Of a DNA stretch of 64,000 bases, positions 36,056 to 48,789 are shown piece after piece. The DNA comes from Tricholoma matsutake (Eukaryota > Basidiomycota > Agaricomycetes > Agaricales > Tricholomataceae): NCBI GenBank assembly GCA_026075535.2, contig AP026550.1:7316001-7380000 (forward strand), in the 5' to 3' direction. The notes below the pieces were generated by a model. That model was not told where the DNA came from, did no database searches, and was given only the letters and a program-made list of their open reading frames with translations. Each line of letters starts with the position of its first letter. Position 1 is the stretch's first letter. The position numbers were made by a program, and so were the translations under genes.

Positions 36056-36393
36056 TGTAAGGATAGTGTGATCCAGGTGATGCGCTCCGGTATTTTCCTT
36101 ATCATCTTTCCATTCTGTTATTTCGTTTATTTCGTCTCTATGGTTTCTTTCCTTTTCTTTTATCCTATCTCTTCTCATATGATGACTTATCTGTATTTCC
36201 AATCCCTTGCTGCTTACTACTTGACAACAAGCTGGACTCTTTATTTAGATACCCAACATGCCCAAATTCTTACTTATATAAACGAGCAGTTTTGTAACTA
36301 GTAGGAGAGAGAATTCTGAGCCTATTAAACTGTCTATCGAGTGAAACCAGAACTTCGTGTGCTAGAACTGTGATTTATCACGCTTATATCACA
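36056..36393 (+). mobile_element. 3' LTR of element A
   Basis: TGTAAGGATAGTGTG...CGCTTATATCACA, 338 bp, is preceded by a purine-rich tract (ggagggcggg). The right flank is gtcag. Confidence 0.9.
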
Positions 36394-36697
36394 GTCAGGG
36401 AGCACCCACAAGTTCTCAACGGCACTGAAATGCAGAAAAATACATTGGCATGGCTTCGAGAAAAATTAGTTGACCTTGGTACATGTTTAAACACGGAATG
36501 AGTCCGAACGTAACAATTCTGCAAGACACTGTGTGAGTGTGACATCTAAGACCAGCAAACTTGTGGGCTCGGCAATCACCAAAGTGAAGGTCTCACACCC
36601 TGAGGCCTCAATAAAATGGATAGGGACAATTAGGCTGTTAGGAAGGCAAGCTAAAAGACTCGGAAAACAAATATGTAGCTAGTGTGCCTAACCAATG
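36394..36697. other. 304-bp spacer between elements A and B
   Basis: The plus strand carries a short protein-like frame (REHPQVLNGTEMQKNTLAW) broken by TGA and TAA stops. Identity unknown. It ends in caatg (36,693-36,697), the left target duplication of element B. It represents host or older repeat DNA into which both elements jumped. Confidence 0.35.
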
Positions 36698-37035
36698 TGT
36701 AAGGATATCATGATCCGGGTGATGCACACTCCGGTATTTTCCTTATCATCTATCCATTCCATTATTTCATTTATTTCATCTCTATGGTTTCTTTCCTTTT
36801 CTTTTACCCTATCTCTTCTCATACGATGATTTATCTGTATTTCCAATTCCTTGCTGCTTACTACTTGACAACAAGCTGGACTCTTTATTTAGATACCCGA
36901 TGAGCCTGAATTCTTACTTATATAAACGAACATTTTTGTAACTAGTAGAAGAGAATTTAGAGCCCATTAAACTGTCTATCGAGTGACATTAGAACTTAGT
37001 GTGCTAGAACCGTGATTCATCACGCTTATATCACA
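36698..37035 (+). mobile_element. 5' LTR of element B
   Basis: It begins TGTAAGGATATCATG and ends CGCTTATATCACA. TATATAAACG near 36,920 is the likely TATA box. The LTR has lost several CpGs compared with the 3' copy. The sequence immediately inside (tatttttgacagtctactcg) would hold the primer site and lacks TGG. Confidence 0.93.
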
Positions 37036-37190
37036 TATTTTTGACAGTCTACTCGCTCAAACTTTACTACTACCAAACTTCGACTCGCTTCGCATCTGGG
37101 TCTCTTAGTCTGATCAACTGAGGCTCTTACTGCTAGGCGACACCTTTGTGACAACTATTCTACAATTCACCTATATTGAAACACTTCATC

Positions 37191-39550
37191 ATGTCTGAGA
37201 CTCGTTACCCACTTCGTAACCATCTGGCCTGCAAATATGTGGCTGCACCAACTCCAGGTGAGATACTATCTAGATCCACCAGTATGACTAACCTTGAGTC
37301 GGCGGGAGTGGCCCCTTTGCCCCTCACTTTGACGTCTGGCCCAGCTGTGGAGGAGGTGGCTACAGCATGTAACGAGCAGAATTTTCCTATTGACCAAGTT
37401 GTTAGCCCTCGCTTGTATAGTGATGTGGTTGCGACTAGACCATCCTCTGCTGCTAGTCAGCATGATGATACCCAGCTAGATGCAGGTATTTCAGAGATCC
37501 GTTTGGCTCCAATTACACCTTATCTTGAAAGCTTCTCATCTCCGGTAGACCATGCTTTCAATGACAATTTGAACTTGTACTCTTCCACTCAAGTACTGAC
37601 TGAAGATTCTCCTGATGAGGAGACTAACAGAAATGAACCTTGGACTTTAGTTGAGTCCAAGCGAGCCTGAAGACGTTGTCATTCTGACACTGGAACTACT
37701 AAGTTTTCGAGAGGAAACAGTTTGACATCTGAACAAGAAATTACAGTTAAGACTGCTGAACAGAATTTGACCACTGAAGAACGAGAACGAATTGATCGTC
37801 GTTATGAGAAAGTGCACTTCAATAATGATAGAGATGAATCTTCGAGGGATGAGGGACCCTCGAAAGGAAAAGGTATTGACCCTGAAAATTGGGGAACCTT
37901 GAGATTTGAACCATCCGAATTGGATGTGAATGCCCAAAAAGAGGCGATAAAGACTTGGAATGAAATCTGAGACCAGGACCGACATAAGGGATCTAAGGAG
38001 AAGGCTCCTCATCAGAAAGATTCCAATCATAAAGCTCAAGTTGGGAGTGTAATGGATGAAGGCGCACCAAAAGCAAGTGCCCCTGCTGCAGCTAAACAGA
38101 ATCCCTCCGAAACCAAGTTCACACCAATGTCAGATGCTTTGTTGAGTTGGATAGCGAACACCGTAAAGGGTCATCGACAACCAAACGTTCATCAGGAACG
38201 ACAAAGCTCAGATATACGGCCTTTATCTCAAATTGCCCCTGGAAGTTTTCTAGGTCGAGCTATGAGCCATATTGAAGAAAATGAACACTTACCTTCAGAC
38301 CCGTCTGATAGTTCATCCAGCTCCTCTAAGTCTACAAGTTCCTCTGACCCTGAGAGTGGAACTAATGGAGAAGGAAGAAGTCGTCAAACACAATCTCGAT
38401 CAACTCGATCGAGGCCATCAAAACCAAGACACAAAACATTGTTGAAGCCGCTCACACCATTGGATTATGATGGCGCGGCTGATGCTCGCAGTTACCACCG
38501 ATTCGTGACCGAGGGAACTGACTATGTCGTTTCAGGTCGAGTTCAAAAACGATGAAGAGTTTTTGTACTCTCCTATTATTTGAAGGGCAAAGCTTACGAT
38601 TTCTACACTCAGAAGGTAGCCATGAATGCTTATGATTGGAGTTTGAAACAGTTTTTTGAGGAGTTATTTAATTACTGTTTCCCTATCAATTACTGTATGA
38701 AGCAAAGAGAAAGACTCCATAAATGTTTCCAGAATTCAAAGACTGTATCAGAATTCATCTATGAGCTAGAAGAGATAATCAACATGATTGGACTGGTAGA
38801 TGAAAGAGAAAAAGTCATATGCCTATGGGATGGCTTTCGACCTGTGATCCAGAAAGGACTCTGGCGTGATGGGTACAACCCCGAAGTATCATCGTGGGAT
38901 GAAATAAAGCATGCCGCACAGGTTATCGAATTGTTGGAAGAAGTATCTGATAGGCAGGAGCATCGTGTTATGTTTGACACCAATGGTAGCAATTCCATAC
39001 CCAGCTTCCCTAGGAACAGATGGAATGAGACAACTCCCTATGAGAATAATAGCAATAGGACTGGTAAACACTCACAGAACAATCGTCGACCAGAAAACTT
39101 ATTGAAATGATAACCCTCATGACAACTCCCAAGGGAATTATCGTCGTTCCAATAATAACACTGGTAACTCCAACCCAAACCGGGGGAACCAGAATAGCAT
39201 GCCCCACCAAGAAAGCTGCCCAAGGCCTCAATTAAGTGCTAAGGAGCAAAATGAGTATCTCACCACTGGAAAATGCTTCAATTGTGGAGAAACAGGACAC
39301 ATTGGCTGGAACTGCCCACGTGGAGGTTCAGTGACTTTGAATAAACCCAATAGACCCCCTGGTATCGCTTCACACAATGTTGAGGTTAATTTTAATAGGT
39401 TCGATAATGTTGGAGGATTAACCAAAACGACAGAAATTCCTGTCGCAAGCATTGGGATCAGTCCTGGGCCACAGAATGAATTTGAGGAATGTACTACACC
39501 TTTGACAATGAGTGATCTGATTGCTTCATGCACGATGGCTGTGCTGGAGT
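37191..39550 (+). pseudogene. Gag of element B
   Basis: Starting at ATG 37,191 (MSETRYPLRNHLACKYVAAP), it has the same domain order as in element A. The N-terminus is acidic, the capsid-like region lies at 38,440-38,960 (VLSYYLKGKAYDFYTQK, FCLWDGFRP-like), and a complete zinc knuckle CFNCGETGHIGWNC lies at about 39,273-39,315. Stops occur at about 37,668, 37,968, 38,553, 39,108 and 39,550. At 37,789 the codon is CGA, and the matching codon in element A (28,260) is TGA. The protein would package RNA. Too many stops remain for expression without repair. Confidence 0.88.
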
Positions 39551-39552
39551 AA

Positions 39553-42500
39553 ATGCGGCCCTATCCTTTCGATGAATCACCAATTGAGGATAGCTGGTTC
39601 TTAGTGTACCAATTTGAAGAGGATCGATATGTGATTATGGATCAGGAACTCTGTGATGATGAATACATTAGCAGTGAACTACTCATGCAAGGAAGCTTTA
39701 ACTTGCCTGAGTGGTATGTGGCTCAACGCGCCCAGCGAAACAATGGGAACTTATGCACTAATAATCGATGGGCATGGGGCCCATTGATGGGAGATGTTGT
39801 CCAGTGGGAATTGAGTTGACTGATCTCTCAGGGTATTGATTTGTATCCTAGGTATCCGGATGAACCTGCCGAGAGGTGGGAAGTTGTGAACGTAGGCTTC
39901 GGCTATACCGTCACAGATAGGGCTGTAGGAATGACAGTCTCTGTGCCAAATGAGTTAGTATTTAAATCAACTGACCTGATAATGTGGTTTGTGAATCGCT
40001 TATGGGAGGAGCACGAAGCACGAACCAGACAAAAACACTCTGCAGATGAAGAGTCAGATACAGGAAATAATAATGAACCATCAGACCATGGTGATAGTTT
40101 TGGAGATGACAGCAATTTTGACTTGGATTTACTCACAGAAGTTGATTTGCTTGATGAACTTAGAGATTACAAAAAATGTAAAATGAGATGTGAAGATGTG
40201 AATCCATGGCTAAATGAGGTGGCAATTGCTGATAACCAATTGTTAGCTTTACACGTAAGTGGTATACAAGTTCCACGAGGTACTTACGCTGGACTCCAAC
40301 GAAATGCGGCAACCCTGAAAGACTTCGTGCACTTGGTTCCTAAACCAATCGTGATTGTGGTGCAGATTAATGGCCATCCAGCCTGAGCATTGCTTGATTC
40401 CGGATCACTGGGAGATTTTATGTCTACAGCATTGGCTGATCAACTAAAAGTAAAAAAGGTAGAACTTCAAAAACCCTTACCGCTGCAATTGGCTGTCCAA
40501 GGATCTTGCTCCAAAGTTAATTGGGGTACTACTGTAAATCTCAATTATCAGTCAATTAATGAAGAATGGCATTTTGATATAGCAAACTTATCTAGCTATG
40601 ACATTATACTAGGGACACCATGGTTGTATGCGCATCGTATGACGATGGGTATTAACCCAGCGCATGTGGTTGTTGGTAGCAATGAGGCATTACCGCTTAA
40701 GGGTGACACCGTAACAAAAATATCTTTGCGTGCTATGGAGGTTGCTGAGGAAGATCTTCAATGGGCTAGAGATGAATTGATTGAGTATGCCCGCCCACTG
40801 TGCAAAGAAATGGTAGAGACAGGCTTACCGCCATTGCGAGCCATAAATCATGAACTCCCATTGATTGACGTTGGGAAGGTTTACCCTTGGTGACCATCTC
40901 GGTGTCCTGAAATGTTCTGACCTCAATGGATGGTGAAAAAGAATGCTTACCTGGCATCGGGGCATTGGAAAGTTACTAGTGCCCGAAACACAGTGCCGAT
41001 GTTGCTGATTCCTAAACCTGGTGCTAAAACTAGTGAAATCCCACAGTTATGAACAGTTGTAGACTTATGTTCACGAAATGCAAATACATTAAAGATGACT
41101 TCACCATTACCGGATATTGATGGTATGCTTCAGCATGTTGCGGGTGCTAAGTATAAATCATCGTTAGATTTAAAGGATGCGTATGAGCAGATCCGGATTA
41201 TACCTGAACATGTTGAGCGATCCATGGTAACGACGCCTGATGGGAACATGGTAAGCTTGGTCATTCAGCAAGGGGATTGCAACGCACCTGCTACATACCA
41301 GGCTGTGATGAACCATATCTTCTCTGCGTACATAGGTCAGTTTCTGGATGTTTATCTTGACGATATCATGGTATATTCAAATTCACTAGAGGAACATTTA
41401 AAACATGTCAGGATTGTAATTGATGTTTTACGAGAGGAAAAACTTTACCTAAGTTTAAAGAAACTTCACTTTTTGGCTGAGGAACTTCGCCTGCTGGGGT
41501 GTATAGTTGGACACGAGGGAATTCGAATGGATCCGGCCAAGGTTGATTCTGTCATAGCATGGAAAATGCCTACAAATCAAGACCTTCTCTGAGGTTTCCT
41601 GGGAGCTGTAGGCTATCTGGCTGATGACCTCGCAGCGGTTTGTATCCCTATGGCTGTGTTGCATGGCTTGATGGGGGATACTGTACCTTACCATTGGGAG
41701 TACATGCATCAGCGTGCATTTGAAGATATCAAAGAGATCGTTGATAGTGGGCGGAATGGTCATTGAGTGCCAATCCAATACCATGCAGATGCCAAGCCTG
41801 TTTATCTAATTACAGATGGTTGTGCAATGGGTATCGCTGGCGTTGTGGGCCAAGGTGCTGAGTGGAAGAATGTGAGAGTAGCTGCATTCTACTCTGCTAA
41901 GTTGAATTTGGCACAACAAAACTATCCTGTGCATGAGATAGAGATGTTAGCAGGCATCGAAACGATGCTTCAACACTGTGATATACTTCAGGGTGTGAAG
42001 TTTAAGTGGATCACTGACCATAAGGGATTAGTTCACCTCCTGGGGCAGAAGGATCTTTCCGGGCGACAGGCACAATGGATGGAAAAAATTAGTGAATTCA
42101 TTTTTGAGGTCGTATACATACCGGGCAAAGAGAATGTATTAGCTGATGCATTATTGCGTGTATGTATTCTAATGACGCACCTGGGACAGTATGTGCTAGG
42201 TCAGAATACACTTATCATGATGTAGTTGATAATGATGTATTGCTGGTACATGGTATCTCGATGCCTGTATTGATGGGCACTGAGGCTGTGTCCAATACTT
42301 GGAAATGGCAAATCACGGCTGTAACAAATGGGGATCATGCTGATTTTGTTGCCACGACTGTCCAACAAAAGGAGGGTGGGAACTGGGACAAAAACGCGAA
42401 CAAAAATGCGAAACTCACGACGGGAACTGATAAAACCAGACTCACTATCAAAATTCCTGCAAGCAAACCTGCGATAACAAAGAATAGAGAGGAATCTCTG

Positions 42501-43163
42501 GACCAGAAAGAATGACTTACAATTAGGATACCTGCACGGAAGCCCAAACCTTCCATGGAACACGCCACAGAACATGCCACAAAGATGGTACCTGCTTCTG
42601 ATCTAGCTGTCGATATGACTGATGACAATCAATCACTGATTAGTGTTGTAGCTGGAGGGCGCGAGGGATTCGACTTACCAAACATCTTGAGGAATCAATA
42701 TAAGATTGATTCGTTCTTCAAGAATATCCTCGAGAATCCTAGACACTACAAGAATTTTGTATTGGATGATGGACTCATATACATCAAAATGAATGATAGG
42801 AACTTACTGTGCATTCCTAAGTTGCATGTTTAGGGATGGAATGTTCGTGAGATTGTAATTGCTGAGGCACATTCATTATTAGCCCATTTGGGAGCTAGTA
42901 AAACCCTAGCTTACCTTAGGGACAACGTGTGGTGGAAGGATATGACTTCTGATACTACATTATACTGCCAGTCTTGTGTGACCTGTAGACAGAGTAAACC
43001 ATCAACACAAAAACCCTATGGATTATTGAATCCATTAGATGTACCGTCGTACCCATGGGAATCAATAGGAGTCGATTTCGTGGGGCCATTACCTGAGTCT
43101 AGGAATAGGAATGGTACCTTTAATTCTATAACGGTCGTAATATGTGTGCTTACCTCGATGGTC
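39553..43163 (+). pseudogene. Pol of element B, 5' part: protease, RT, RNase H, integrase start
   Basis: The retropepsin is at about 40,387 (LLDSGSLGDF, active-site DSG). The RT has KSSLDLKDAYEQIRI and the catalytic YLDD at 41,353-41,364. RNase H lies between about 41,780 and 42,170 (KENVLADALL). The integrase zinc-binding part spans about 42,865-43,000 (HSLLAHLGASKTLAYLRDNVWW and CQSCVTCRQSKPS). It is then cut at 43,163 by element C. Stops lie near 39,819, 40,386, 40,893, 41,590, 41,764, 42,515 and 42,831. A frame change at about 42,165 separates RNase H from the integrase part. Confidence 0.88.
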
Positions 43164-43168
43164 CACCT

Positions 43169-43593
43169 GTAAGGGGACTAGGGGGGTGCCCTGTGTGTTT
43201 TTCCTATTTTTTATGTTCACCCTATATTTTTCCCCACCTCATTTCCTTCTATTCTTCATTTTCTATGATTTTTCTGGATTTTATTACTAATTTTCCCTTG
43301 CTATCATGTTTGTACATGTTGACACTTTTATATTTAGAGGCGGAGTACCCCTTCCAACACATACCCCTTGGTATGATGTCATTCGGCGGCCTTGATCCGC
43401 CTATCTCTGCCTTTTTCTATTTTTAGGTTATATTTGATTTTTGTCATCTTCACATATACTGGGCATCAGCAAGGGGGTCCTTAGAGTTTTCTCTTCAGAT
43501 TTCCCTTTGCTAGGTGCGCCCCCAATCCCTGTATTATGTAGCATAATTTTAACTTCGGATTTCCCTTTGCTAGAGGCTTAGGTTGCCCTTATA
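43169..43593 (+). mobile_element. 5' LTR of family C
   Basis: It begins TGTAAGGGGACTAGG and ends GGTTGCCCTTATA (TG...TA). A direct repeat of 'gatttccctttgctag' is present at about 43,497 and 43,557. AGAGTTTTCT at 43,483-43,492 pairs with AGAAAACTCT at 43,596-43,605 just inside the LTR, so the transcript's start is likely near 43,478. Confidence 0.93.
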
Positions 43594-43595
43594 GT

Positions 43596-43605
43596 AGAAA
43601 ACTCT
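43596..43605 (+). promoter_or_regulatory. Self-priming site (PBS) of family C
   Basis: AGAAAACTCT starts 3 bases after the LTR and is the exact complement of AGAGTTTTCT at 43,483-43,492. A further complement, cctaagg (43,608-43,614) against ccttag (43,479-43,484), lies just beyond. In Tf1/sushi-type chromoviruses the 5' end of the RNA folds back and primes minus-strand synthesis, so no tRNA is needed. The left-edge copy at 1-540 keeps the same pair. Confidence 0.75.
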
Positions 43606-43723
43606 CCCCTAAGGCCCGAAAATCGCGAACGCGCTGCCCAAGATAGGCAGGTACGGACTGGACGATGCTTCCCAAAGCTCCACAGAGTCCCTACACACCG
43701 TTCCAGATACTCTCGCCTTTATT

Positions 43724-44879
43724 ATGCCGCCATTTTCGCCAAACGTGCTCCCTAGCGACATGGACGCATCAGAACGCTTCGATGCACTTGAAAGCGACGT
43801 TTCCGGAATGCACGCGCAAGTTGACTCGCTTAAATCTACGATTGAAAACTTCGTTAGGACCCTCCAGGCTAACCCTACGACCAATAGTTCCCCCTTTACA
43901 ACTCCAAGCGCACCCAACAATGATGTTTTGCCAAATGCGTCCACTAAGGAATGTGCCCAGATCAAACCGTCCCCCCCCCGCCGAATTTAATGGTGCACAT
44001 GCGCAGGGACGTGCACTCCTTAATTCCTGTGAGTTATACATTAGTCTCCAGTCACATCAATTTGTCGATGAGGCTGCAAAAATTTATTGGGCCTTCACAT
44101 ACATGAAATCTAAACATGCCTATCTCTATGTGGACCGTATCCTATGTCAAACTAAAGAACTCGGTTCTCTACCTTTCTCCACTTGGGGTGACTTTTGAGC
44201 TGAGTTCATATGCCACTTCTGCCCCCTCAATGAACACCACCGAGCAGTGACACGACTTGAGTCATCTGCTTACCACCAGGGACGTCGATCTGTGGACGAC
44301 TATATCGATGAGTTCAAGGATTTGGTGGACATGGCAGGATATGGTTGTGGGTTACCAGTGGTGGTGAAGTTATGACAGGGGCTCAACCGAGAAATTCAGG
44401 ACCAGATTGCACAGATGTTGGAAGGGCGCCCAGTGGACAATGATATCCTTGCTTGGTATGAAGCTGCTTCACTCTGTGATGAGAACCGACTCACAAATGC
44501 GGCATTTAATGCTGCATTCCATGCTCCAACTACCACTCATACACCCTACACCTTCAATCAAAGCCTCCCCCACCCTAACCCCATTCCTGTTCGTCAAACT
44601 CCCACACCAGCCGTCAATGTCCCAGTACCAATGGATGTTGATGCAGCCTGCAGCCGTGCACGTAAGTTGGATCTCTGCTACCATTGTGGGGAACCTGGAC
44701 ACAGGGCTGGAGTGTGTCCCCATTGTCAGGATATCTGCATGCTCACCCCCGAGGGACGAGACAAACCCCTGCAAGATTTGTTGGTGCTTGTAGATGTTGA
44801 GGAAGCGAAGGATCAAGTTGCAGAGGAGATTAAGTTGGAAGTTGTAGAGGAGCAGGATTTTCCTATTCGCAGCGAGTGA
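43724..44879 (+). pseudogene. Gag of family C element
   Basis: Gag begins at ATG 43,724 (MPPFSPNVLPSDMDASERF) with a short coiled-coil-like region at residues about 15-45. A run of nine C's near 43,971-43,979 shifts the frame; the rest continues in the next frame with the capsid part (SHQFVDEAAKIYWAFTYMKS) and a CCHC knuckle CYHCGEPGHRAGVC at about 44,678-44,719. Two TGA stops remain (after GDF at 44,197 and VVKL at 44,375, where Arg is expected). The last codons overlap the pol start (44,876) by 4 nt, a usual arrangement for translational coupling or frameshifting. Confidence 0.85.
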
Positions 44880-47800
44880 ATCATACGCCCTCACTGCCTG
44901 TCCATAACCGCTTTGAAGTCTTGTCAGTTGAATCCCCGGAGAATGAATCCATTTCTGTGACTGCTCCCCTCTCTGACCCTTTGAAGTTGGCTAAAGATGT
45001 ACCTGCTCTCCCCATCTCTCCTTCTACTCCACGTCCCAAAATTAAATCATGGGAGCGTAAACTACCATGCAAGTATATTGTGGCATCGACTCCCTCTGCA
45101 CATTCCTTAAACCTAGCCATCAAACTGCAGATGACCGACACTGGACAGATACTCGGTGTCTCTGCGCTCCTGGACTCTGGTGCGACTGGTCTCTTCATCG
45201 ATTCCCATCTGGTACAACAACATCGTCTAAATACTCGCTCACTCTCATGTCCAATACCTGTATATAACGTGGATGGATCCCCAAATGAAGCTGGTGCCAT
45301 CCGAGAGGTTGCAGACCTGGTTCTCCGTTACAAAGATCATAGTGAGCATGCCCTTTTTGCTGTCACTCAATTAGAAAAGCAAAAGGTGATTTTGGGATAT
45401 CCATGGCTTCAAGACCATAACCCAGAGGTCGACTAGTGCACTGGGGAGGTTACCATGAGCCGATGTCCATCCCGCTGTCGGACGTGTTTCACAGAAGCCA
45501 GGCAAGAACATCGTGGACAGAAGGCGGCAATACGATGAACTCAGAAGTGTCATGCTGGACCCCTGCCTATACCTGAAGTGGAATTGGAAGGGGTTCCTGA
45601 TCTAATGCTGGACTCGGATGATGATGATGAGGACCCAGAGGAAGTGGAGGAGGGTGATCGGATCTTCTACACTGCGATTCGCTCATCGCATGAGGTGTGT
45701 GCCACATCAAACATATCCCAATGCCTCGCCGAGGCCTTCCACAAAAACAATGCTGCTAAATCCTCTACTAACTCCTTACTCCCTCATCTCCATGAGTTTG
45801 AAGACGTGTTCTCCAAGGAGTCATTCAACTCTCTTCCTGTGCGTAAGCCATGGGATCACACGATCGAACTCACCCCCAGCGCAACCCCTTCATCCTGCAA
45901 GGTCTATCCTCTCTCTCCGGAGGAACAATGGCAGCTTGACCAGTTCATCGACGAGCACCTGGCCTCTGGACGTATTCGACCATCGAAGTCACCCATGGCC
46001 TCTCTCTTTTTCTTTGTCAAGAAGAAGGATGGCTCACTTCGACCGGTTCAAGACTACAGAAGACTCAACAACATCACGGTCAAAAATCGCTACCCACTAC
46101 CCCTCATCTCTGAACTCGTAAACCAGCTCCGTGGAGCCCGATACTTCACCAAGCTCAATGTCCGTTGGGGCTATAATAATGTGAGGATAAAGGAGGGAGA
46201 TGAGTGGAAGGCAGCCTTTCGTACCAACCATGGTCTTTTTGAACCGCTTGTCATGTTCTTTGGCCTTACTAATAGCCCTGCCACCTTTCAGACCATGATG
46301 AACAACATCTTCCATGACCTCATCCTCGAAGGCATTGTCTGCATCTATCTTGATGACATCCTCATCTTCACTTGCACGGTTGAAGAGCACCGTTGCATCA
46401 CACGCCTCGTCCTAGAGTGACTTCAACAGTACAAACTCTACCTTCGTCAGGACAAATGCGAGTTCGAAAGGACCAAGATCGAGTACCTCGGCCTGATTAT
46501 CTTGGAGGGTCAAGTGGAGATGGATCCTATCAAGGTAAACGGGGTCACAGCTTGGCCGACGCCCACAAACAAGAAGGAGGTGCAGTCTTTCCTGGGCTTC
46601 ATCAATTTTTATCGGCGTTTTATCAAGGATTTCTCACATCATGCACGACCGCTGTTCGACTTGACAGGAAAGGAGGCATGGAGGTGGGATAATGCACAAC
46701 AGGAGGCATTCGAAAAGCTTAAGGAGATGGTCACTTCCACTCCGATCCTTACCTTTGCTGATGATTCGCGTCCTTTTCGTGTAGAAGCCGACAGTTCTGA
46801 CTTTGCGACGGGCGCCGTGTTGTCTCAGCAGTCTCTGGAGGACCAGAAGTGGCATCCTGTTGCGTTCTACTCCAAAAGCCTTAGTGCTGTAGAGAGAAAC
46901 TATGAGATCCATGACAAGGAGATGTTGGCGATAATGCGTGCGCTTGAGGAGTGGTGACACTTCCTTGAGGGTGCCCAACACAAGGTGGAAATTTGGACGG
47001 ATCACAAGAACCTCGAGTACTTCATGACGGCCAAGAAATTGAACCGTCGTCAAGCTCATTGGTCCCTGTATCTATCTAGATTCGACTTCTCCTTACACCA
47101 CCGTCTGGGTCGCAGCATGGGGAAGACCGATGCCCTATCCCGACATGCAGACCATGGGGATGGCAGCAGTGACAACCAAACCATTGTGCTGTTGCAGCCA
47201 GACCTGTTCACCATTCGGGCACTGGAAGGCATTGCACCCCAGGGCGAGGAGCGGGACATCCTACGTGACATTTGTCGTGCAAACCATAGCGGTTTACATG
47301 AGGATGTTGTCGCCCGAGCTGTTAAAGAACTGAGGAAGGGATTGACCCTTTCCTTACGTGCGGCAGAGTGGGCTGAAAAGGAGGACTTGTTGTATTTCAG
47401 GAATCGCATCTATGTTCCCAATGACCCAGACCTTCGCCGGCGCATCATATCCCAACACCATGACTCACAGATTGCTGGCCACCCCGGACGCTGGAAGACC
47501 TTGGAGCTCACCTCACGGAACTATTGGTGGCCACAAATGTCATGGCTCATTGGTCAGTATTGTCGCACTTGTGACCTTTGCTTACGCACCAAGGTTCCTT
47601 GTCGCAAGCCTATTGGTGAGCTACACCCTCTTCCTGTTCCAGAGAGTCGTTGGGATGTCGTCAGCATCGACTTTGTGGTGGAATTGCCAGAGTCAAACGG
47701 GTTTGATGCGGTGATGTGCACAGTTGACTCAGTGGGAAAATGCGCTCACTTCATTCCCACTCACACCACTGTCAGTGCCCTAGGTGCCGCTCGACTCTAC

Positions 47801-48778
47801 CTCCACCACGTGTGGAAATTACATGGACTTCCTGGTGCCTTCCTCTTGGATCGTGGCCCTCAGTTCATGGCAGAGTTCACTCGTGAGCTGTACCGACTTC
47901 TGGGGATCAAACTCCTCACTTCAACCGCTTATCACCCACGAACTGATGGCCAGACGGAGCGAGTCAACCAGGAACTGGAGCAGTACATCCGCCTCTTTGT
48001 CAATGAACGCCAGGACGATTGGGATGATCTCCTTCCTTTGGCCGAGTTCGGGTACAACAACCATGTCCATGCTTCCACTCAACAGACCCCTTTCCTCTTA
48101 GACACTGGACGACATCCACGCATGGGATTTGAACCTCACCAAACTCCCTCACACATCGAGACAGTGAATGAGTTCACAGAACGCATGAGGGATAGCTTGG
48201 AGGAGGCAAGGGCAGCCTTAGCAAAGGCAAAGGACGACATGGCGCGATTTTACAACCAACGCCACTCCCCAACCCCTCAGTACAAGGTTGGTGATCGAGT
48301 TTATCTTGACTCCAGTGACATCTCCACTACACATCCATCCAAGAAACTCGCTCATCGCTTCTTGGGACCTTTCCCCATTGTCAAGTGCGTTGGAACACAT
48401 GCCTATCGTCTACACCTCCCAGCCTCCATGTCCAGACTCCATCCCATCTTCCATGTCATCAAATTGCTTCCAGCTCCCCCAGATCTGTTCCCGGGATGCC
48501 ATTCACACCCACCACCACCACCTACAGTGATCGAGGGAGAACCCCAATATGAAGTCAAGTCAATCTTGGACAGCCGTTTGCGTCAAGGAAAACTCCAGTA
48601 TTTGGTACATTGGAAGGGTTATGGGTATGAGGAGAACTCATGGGTCGAAGAGTCTGATGTAAACGCCCCTTGGTTAATCAAGGAATTCCACCGACGGCAC
48701 ACTGCTGCACCGCGTCGCATTCAAGTCATGGACTTTGGTCATATACGATTTCAAATGCATCGGGGCGATGCATCTTAG
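44876..48778 (+). pseudogene. Pol of family C: protease, RT, RNase H, integrase with chromodomain
   Basis: Protease: SALLDSGATGLFID at about 45,163. RT: VKKKDGSLRPVQDYRRLNN at about 46,018 and the catalytic YLDD at 46,346-46,357. RNase H: FRVEADSSDFATGAVLSQQS near 46,776 and IHDKEMLAIMRALEEW. Integrase: HHDSQIAGHPGRWKTLEL and CRTCDLCLRTK (HHCC), VSIDFVVELPE, LLDRGPQFMAEFTREL and STAYHPRTDGQTERVNQ (acidic triad). The chromodomain has YEVKSILDSR, QYLVHWKGYGYEENSWV at about 48,548-48,660. Stops: TAG 45,434; TGA 45,535 region; TGA 46,418; TGA 46,955. The frame from 46,985 to 48,778 (597 codons) is open. If read through, it would be a complete enzyme set. Confidence 0.9.
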
Positions 48779-48789
48779 AGAGGGGGTGA
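48776..48789 (+). promoter_or_regulatory. Polypurine tract of family C
   Basis: TTAGAGAGGGGGTGA directly precedes the 3' LTR. It overlaps the pol stop codon (TAG at 48,776). This tract primes plus-strand DNA synthesis in LTR retrotransposons. Confidence 0.8.

Larger units (their letters stand above)
27170..36393 (+). mobile_element. Ty3 retrotransposon, element A (old copy)
   Basis: It is a full-length element with LTRs of 340 and 338 bp and flanks gtcgg/gtcag, the 5-bp duplication with one G-to-A change at a CpG. Gene order is gag, protease, RT, RNase H, integrase, chromodomain-like tail, ORF3. It belongs to the same family as element B. The CpG sites of B are mostly TpG or CpA here, and many CGA codons are TGA. 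A solo family C LTR (33,366-33,791) sits in the integrase. No protein could be made. Confidence 0.92.
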
